DNA of 34,844 bases, from NCBI GenBank assembly GCA_001803235.1, contig MHBL01000106.1:28006-62849 (forward strand), in the 5' to 3' direction. Shown one piece after another: positions 30,566 through 34,844 of this stretch. Source of the stretch: Lentisphaerae bacterium RIFOXYA12_64_32. Lineage in GTDB: Bacteria > Verrucomicrobiota > Lentisphaeria > Oligosphaerales > YB12-FULL-65-16. Every line of letters begins with the position of its first letter. Position 1 is the stretch's first letter. The notes under the pieces were generated by a model, which saw only the letters and a program-made list of their open reading frames with translations, searched no databases and was not told the DNA's origin. A program made the translations under genes and the position numbers.

Positions 30566-31381
30566 ATGCGCAGCACGCGAGACGCCAACATGGCTGCCGA
30601 CACCCCGGCGGCGTTGGAGCTCCGCACGCAGGCGCTGCGGCGCAAGCTGTTCCTGCACCGGCTGTACCGGGAGTGGTACGGTCAGATTGCGGCCGACCTG
30701 CCGCCGGGGCCGGGCGCGGTGGTCGAACTCGGTTCCGGGGGCAGCTTTCTGCGCGAGTTCGTGCCGAACTTGGTCACGTCGGACATCCTGCCGCACGGGG
30801 TGGTCCAAGTGGCACTGGACGGGTGTCGCCTGCCCTTCCCCCCCGGTTCCCTGCGCGGGCTGGTCATGACCAACGTGTTCCACCACTTCCCGGATGCGCG
30901 GGGATTCCTTGCCGAGGCCTGCCGGTGCCTGCGCCCCGGCGGCGTGGTGAGCATGATCGAGCCGTGGGTCACGCCGTGGTCGAGGGTCATCTACCGCCAC
31001 CTGCACCACGAGCCGTTTGAACCCGGCGCCACGACGTGGGAACACCCGGCCGGGCATCCCCTGTCCGGCAGCAACAATGCCCTGGCGTGGATCGTTTTCG
31101 CGCGTGATCGGGCCGGGTTCGAGGCCGGGTTCCCGCAACTCCAGATCCGCGCCGTGACGCCGCTCGCCCCGTTCCGCTACCTGTTGGCCGGGGGCGTGTC
31201 GCACCCGGCGTTGACACCAGGCTGGACGTTCGGGTTCTGGCGGGGCGTCGAGTCGCTGCTGAGGCCCGTTCTGCCCCGACTTGCGATGTTCGCACGCATC
31301 GTGCTGGTGAGGGGGGAAGACGGCGCCGCGGTGCCAACGGGATTTCCGAGCGCGACCGACACGCAGCGCAGGAGGACCTGA
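30566..31381 (+). CDS. SAM-dependent methyltransferase
   Basis: A 271-residue class I methyltransferase of the Methyltransf_11 type. Motif I VVELGSGGSFL is at 52-62, the acidic motif II loop at VTSDILPHGVVQVALDGCRLPFPPGS, and the post-motif MTNVFHHFPDARGFLAEACRCLRPGGVVSMIEPW at 101-134. The C-terminal part is less conserved and may bind the acceptor. It follows the methyltransferase-glycosyltransferase fusion on the same strand, after 207 bp with short repeats, so it may act on the same glycan or lipid, though that is inference. ATG 30566 has AAGAGGA just upstream; an ATG at 30590 is also possible. Confidence 0.87.
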   Translation: MRSTRDANMAADTPAALELRTQALRRKLFLHRLYREWYGQIAADLPPGPGAVVELGSGGSFLREFVPNLVTSDILPHGVVQVALDGCRLPFPPGSLRGLVMTNVFHHFPDARGFLAEACRCLRPGGVVSMIEPWVTPWSRVIYRHLHHEPFEPGATTWEHPAGHPLSGSNNALAWIVFARDRAGFEAGFPQLQIRAVTPLAPFRYLLAGGVSHPALTPGWTFGFWRGVESLLRPVLPRLAMFARIVLVRGEDGAAVPTGFPSATDTQRRRT

Positions 31382-31425
31382 GCGGCATTGGGGGGGGGAG
31401 GCCCTGTCGGTCTGACACGTGCCGC

Positions 31426-34400
31426 CTACTTGGCCAGCAGGAACTCAACATCCCCCAGCGAGAGGTCGGCAAGCTTGCGCGGCACACCGGCCAGGAGTTC
31501 ACGGAACAGCTCCTTCTTGCTCGCCTGCAGGGCCAGGACCTTCTCTTCGATGGTGTCGCGGACGATCAGCTTCATGGCCGTCACCGGCCGTTCCTGGCCG
31601 ATCCGGTGGGTCCGGTCCGTGGCCTGGTCCTCGACCATCGGGTTCCACCACTGGTCGTAGTGGATGACCGTGTCGGCGCCGGTCAGGTTCAGGCCAGTCC
31701 CCCCCGCGCGCAGGCTGAGCAGGAACACCGGTGTCGTCGGAGTCCGGTTGAACCGGTCCACCCGCTCCTGCCGGTCTTTGGTGCTGCCATCGAGGTACTC
31801 ATAGGCAATCTTCTCCTCGTCGAGCCAGGCCGCCAGTATCTTCAGCAACGAGGTGAACTGGCTGAACAGCAGCATCCGGTGGCCACCGTCGATCGCCTGA
31901 TGGACAATCTCCCGCGTCAGTTCGGTCTTGGCGGACTCGACATCGCCGTTGCCCCCCACCTGCATCTCGGCCGGAAGCAGACGCGGATGGCAGCAGACCT
32001 GTCGCAACCGCATGAGCACGGAGAGCAACTGGAACCGGCACGCCTGCCAACCTTCCTGGCGTGCCTGCGTCAGGAGCCGCTGTCCGGCGATCAGAATACT
32101 GTCGTACAGGCGGCGCTGACCTTCCTCGAGCTCACAGTAGACCGCTTGCTCGATCTTCGGCGGCAACTGACTGCACACCTCCGCCTTGGTGCGACGCAGA
32201 AGGAAGGGTCGGATCTGGCTGATCAAGGCCTGCGAGACACGACTTCCGTTCCCCCCCTCGACCGGGACCTCGTAGTCGTTGCGGAAGTCTTTCTGCGAAC
32301 CCAGCAGGCCAGGCAGGAGGAAGTCGAACAGAGACCACACCTCGGACAGGGAGTTTTCCATCGGCGTGCCGGTCAGGATCAGGCGGTGGTTCGCCCGCAG
32401 CGCTTTGCACGTGGTGGCGTTCGCGGTCAGATGGTTCTTGATGTGCTGTGCCTCGTCCAGGATCAGGTAATCGAGCGTTAACCCGGCATAGGCCGCGACG
32501 TCCCGGCGCAGCAGGGCGTAGGAGGTGATGACCAAGTCGTAATTCGCGAGCGACTCGATTTGCTGCTTGCGGGACGGCCCCCGCACAACGGTGGCCCGCA
32601 GTTCCGGTGCAAACCGCGACGCTTCCATGTACCAGTTCGTCAGAAGGCTGGTTGGGCACACCACCAGTGCGGGCCCGACCGTCTTGCCCTCGAGCTTACG
32701 GGAGACTAGGATGGCCAACGCCTGCACCGTCTTGCCCAACCCCATTTCGTCGGCCAGAATGCCGTGAAACCCGCACTCTTCCAGCGTCTTCAGCCACCCC
32801 ACCCCCTCGGCCTGATAACCGCGCAACTGCGTCGAGAGACGCTCGGGAAGGCGGCACTGGAGCGCGAGCTGCCGCTGCTGCAGCGCTTCACACGCCTGTT
32901 GCCAGCGTCCCTGCGGGCCGTCCCAGTACTGGCGCACCGCCTCGTCCACGACCGGCGCAGTGTATCGGCCCAGCCGGAAACGACCGTGCTCGTGCTGGGC
33001 GGAGCGCCGAGTAAGCAGGGCCAGGGCCTGCTGGACCTCGCGTGAAAGCATGAACACCCCCTGGCTGTCTGCCCACACCAGGTCACCGGAGTCCTTGCCC
33101 AGTTGCTTCAGGACTTCATCCAGGCTCAGCAACCCGCCCTTGGGTCCCTTCAGCACACACTCCAGTTCGAACCAGGCCTCATCCTCGGACGCCTGACGAA
33201 CCGTCAGGTTCGCATGGCCGCTGGCGGCACGCTTGGTCTGGAATCCCGGTGACCAGTACACCGCCCACTGCGGGGTCATGCGCGGCAGGACCTCCCCGAT
33301 GAAACGCCAGATGTGGCGCGCCTCGGTCAGCCGGAACACGTCGTCATCCCCACGGCACCGTCGGAACCCCGCGCCTGTCAGATGTCGTTCGGCGCGCTTC
33401 TCCGCCTCGGGATCGCGGGCGACAAAGGTCTTCCGGCCCCAGAGAACCTGTGGACCGCTGCTGCCCACCCGTTTGCCCCCGTAGTCGAACTCCAGCCGGC
33501 CCACGATGGCCCCGGCCTCCCAGTCCAGCTCGACGACCGGCCGGCACTGCCCCGGCTTGACGGCCAGTTCCTGCCCCGTGCCGCCGCCCTTGGAGACCAG
33601 ACGCCCCGGAAATGCATGCTGGCCGCACAAATCCCCCAACCGCTGCAGTTCGTCGTCGGAAAGCGATTCCTCCTCACCTCTGAGAAAGACCCGAACCCAG
33701 GCAGGCGGCAGGAGACCCGGCAGCCACCAGTAGTCACACCCCAGGCCGATCCAGATCCCGCCCCGGCCGGCGACGTGCGACACTTTCCGGCCCTGGATGG
33801 TGCCCCGTCCCGGCAGGAGCAGACTCGGCGCCACCGACCGACCGTTGTCGTGCTGGCTGACGAGAAACACCGGCTCCAACCGCTCCAGGTGCACGTGAAC
33901 CTGGCCGTCCTCGACACAGAGCCCGCTGAACCCCGGCAGGCTGTGAAGCAGATCAGCCAGGTCGTGGGAGTTCAGGCTGAAAACCGCACCTTCCATCTCG
34001 CCGTGCCCCACCAGGAAGCGGATGATCTGCTGTTCCTGCGGCGGGAAGTGCGCCAGGACCATGCCGCCGGCGGCCTGGCCTTCGTCCATCAGCCGCTTCA
34101 GGTTGCCCGCCGAGTAGTCCTTGCCGTCAAAGCGCAGTCGTGCCTCCAGGCCCACGTGGTTCCACTGGCTTTCCATCGTGGGAAGGCGGCCGCCCTGCAC
34201 CAGCAGTTGCAGTTGCGCCCGTGGCTGTCCTTCCGCCATGAGGGCCTTCAGGGACGGGACCGAAACGGTCGGCGCCGCGTGCGCCGTCCCGTTGTCCTCG
34301 TCGTGCGCATCCACGCCGTCTTTCGGACCGCCGCCGGGGCCTCCCCGGAAGGCACTGTCCTCCAGCGGTTCGCCCAGGACCAGCGAGTTGGCCACTTCCG

Positions 34401-34671
34401 GCACGCGCCGTGTCAGTTCGATGATCCCAGCCACCGCGTGCTCGCAGAAGCGCCCCCCGCGCGAACAAGAGCACTGGACGGCCGCACGCTGGCGCCGGAA
34501 CTGCAACTTCAGGCACTCGAACCCACCTTGGTCATTGGCAATCCGCAACTCCGCGGACCGCGTGTTGCAGCGCACGTCCAGGATCGCGCGTTCGCGCACC
34601 AAAGCCATGCCGCGCTCCCAACGCTCACGGCCGGCCAGAGTCAGTAGTTTTTCTTCGAGCTGTGTTCCCAT
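31426..34671 (-). CDS. SWIM-domain SNF2-family helicase/ATPase
   Basis: A 1081-residue Swi2/Snf2 translocase. A SWIM zinc finger near residues 64-80 reads CSCSRGGRFCEH (CxCxnCxH). A long middle region (about 120-560) matches the bacterial SNF2-associated domain arrangement. The ATPase core follows: LRGYQAEGVGWLKTLEE, Walker A DEMGLGKT near 640, the DEAQ box in LDEAQHIKN near 740, and TGTPMENSLSEVWSLFDFL. The second lobe has LLFSQFTSLLKIL, LSLRAGGTGLNL and DRTHRIGQ (about 915-1040). Such bacterial proteins move on double-stranded DNA or remodel DNA- or RNA-polymerase complexes; the exact role is unknown. Upstream ATGs at 34698 and 34719 are possible, but the latter is too close to the promoter. 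Confidence 0.92.
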   Translation of the reverse strand: MGTQLEEKLLTLAGRERWERGMALVRERAILDVRCNTRSAELRIANDQGGFECLKLQFRRQRAAVQCSCSRGGRFCEHAVAGIIELTRRVPEVANSLVLGEPLEDSAFRGGPGGGPKDGVDAHDEDNGTAHAAPTVSVPSLKALMAEGQPRAQLQLLVQGGRLPTMESQWNHVGLEARLRFDGKDYSAGNLKRLMDEGQAAGGMVLAHFPPQEQQIIRFLVGHGEMEGAVFSLNSHDLADLLHSLPGFSGLCVEDGQVHVHLERLEPVFLVSQHDNGRSVAPSLLLPGRGTIQGRKVSHVAGRGGIWIGLGCDYWWLPGLLPPAWVRVFLRGEEESLSDDELQRLGDLCGQHAFPGRLVSKGGGTGQELAVKPGQCRPVVELDWEAGAIVGRLEFDYGGKRVGSSGPQVLWGRKTFVARDPEAEKRAERHLTGAGFRRCRGDDDVFRLTEARHIWRFIGEVLPRMTPQWAVYWSPGFQTKRAASGHANLTVRQASEDEAWFELECVLKGPKGGLLSLDEVLKQLGKDSGDLVWADSQGVFMLSREVQQALALLTRRSAQHEHGRFRLGRYTAPVVDEAVRQYWDGPQGRWQQACEALQQRQLALQCRLPERLSTQLRGYQAEGVGWLKTLEECGFHGILADEMGLGKTVQALAILVSRKLEGKTVGPALVVCPTSLLTNWYMEASRFAPELRATVVRGPSRKQQIESLANYDLVITSYALLRRDVAAYAGLTLDYLILDEAQHIKNHLTANATTCKALRANHRLILTGTPMENSLSEVWSLFDFLLPGLLGSQKDFRNDYEVPVEGGNGSRVSQALISQIRPFLLRRTKAEVCSQLPPKIEQAVYCELEEGQRRLYDSILIAGQRLLTQARQEGWQACRFQLLSVLMRLRQVCCHPRLLPAEMQVGGNGDVESAKTELTREIVHQAIDGGHRMLLFSQFTSLLKILAAWLDEEKIAYEYLDGSTKDRQERVDRFNRTPTTPVFLLSLRAGGTGLNLTGADTVIHYDQWWNPMVEDQATDRTHRIGQERPVTAMKLIVRDTIEEKVLALQASKKELFRELLAGVPRKLADLSLGDVEFLLAK

Positions 34672-34721
34672 GGTACCCCACGGCCATGGACCCGGCATGA
34701 AATCCCAATGGAGAAACATTA

Positions 34722-34751
34722 ACTATAGCCCCGCAGAACGCGCGTTGCGAA
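34722..34751 (-). promoter_or_regulatory. Predicted promoter of the SNF2 helicase gene
   Basis: On the minus strand, TTCGCA, an 18-bp spacer and TATAGT. This is the same -10 as the rpsP and ABC ATPase promoters. Beyond it, to the window end at 34844, no gene is seen. Confidence 0.5.
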
Positions 34752-34844
34752 CCCGCAAATGCGGTTTCGGGTAATGCGTCAGAAGCTGTGAAAAAATCGC
34801 CAGTGGCCTGAACGTGGCCTTGTGGCCCGCGGTCTGGCAGGGGC

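Overview
The window is GC-rich DNA from a bacterium. It carries about 20 intact or nearly intact genes plus an unusually rich set of structured intergenic repeats. The lineage is inferred, not proven. A secreted pseudopilin with the N-terminal motif [19 protein letters not shown], a giant secreted polysaccharide-lyase-like protein, an esterase-like lipoprotein and hairpin-repeat-filled intergenic DNA together fit the PVC superphylum (Kiritimatiellota, Lentisphaerota or Verrucomicrobiota). No rRNA, tRNA or CRISPR array was seen.

Layout. 1-4600 (+ strand): purB, an AEC-family permease, a YugP-like membrane zinc peptidase and a pseudopilin. 4692-9760 (- strand): a tightly packed rpsP-khpA-trmD-rplS-rnhB-pcnB-D,D-carboxypeptidase cluster, which is the classical rpsP operon but without rimM. 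10282-11508: a cytosolic sensor histidine kinase. 12057-14473 (-): an M20 peptidase and an orphan MalK/MsmK-type sugar ABC ATPase. 14819-17059 (+): an esterase-like lipoprotein. 17204-17575 (-): an AbrB-type antitoxin followed by a truncated PIN toxin. 17824-20016 (-): recQ. 20531-25948 (+): a 1805-residue secreted carbohydrate-active protein. 26201-28617: a divergent DegT aminotransferase / AraC regulator pair. 28904-31381 (+): a methyltransferase-glycosyltransferase fusion and a second methyltransferase. 31426-34671 (-): a SWIM-SNF2 helicase.

Gene function falls into two groups. One is housekeeping: purine synthesis, translation and tRNA/RNA maturation, DNA repair. The other suits a polysaccharide-feeding, surface-glycan-making lifestyle: esterase lipoprotein, lyase-like giant protein, orphan sugar ATPase, AraC regulator, aminosugar-type aminotransferase, glycosyltransferase.

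The main discoveries are non-coding. (A) A 156-166 bp miniature element occurs twice, with 17-21 bp terminal inverted repeats, 9-bp target duplications and an internal hairpin whose two copies differ by compensatory changes. (B) A 118-150 bp multi-hairpin repeat occurs three times, always in the same orientation and 36-67 bp upstream of a start codon; in one case it lies just downstream of a recognisable promoter, so it may be a mobile 5'-leader element. (C) A triple-hairpin repeat occurs twice, with a conserved 11-nt loop and covarying stems; one copy abuts the break in the PIN toxin gene. (D) A single long structured element lies downstream of the giant gene. There are also small islands of 7-, 8- and 9-nt tandem repeats next to start codons.
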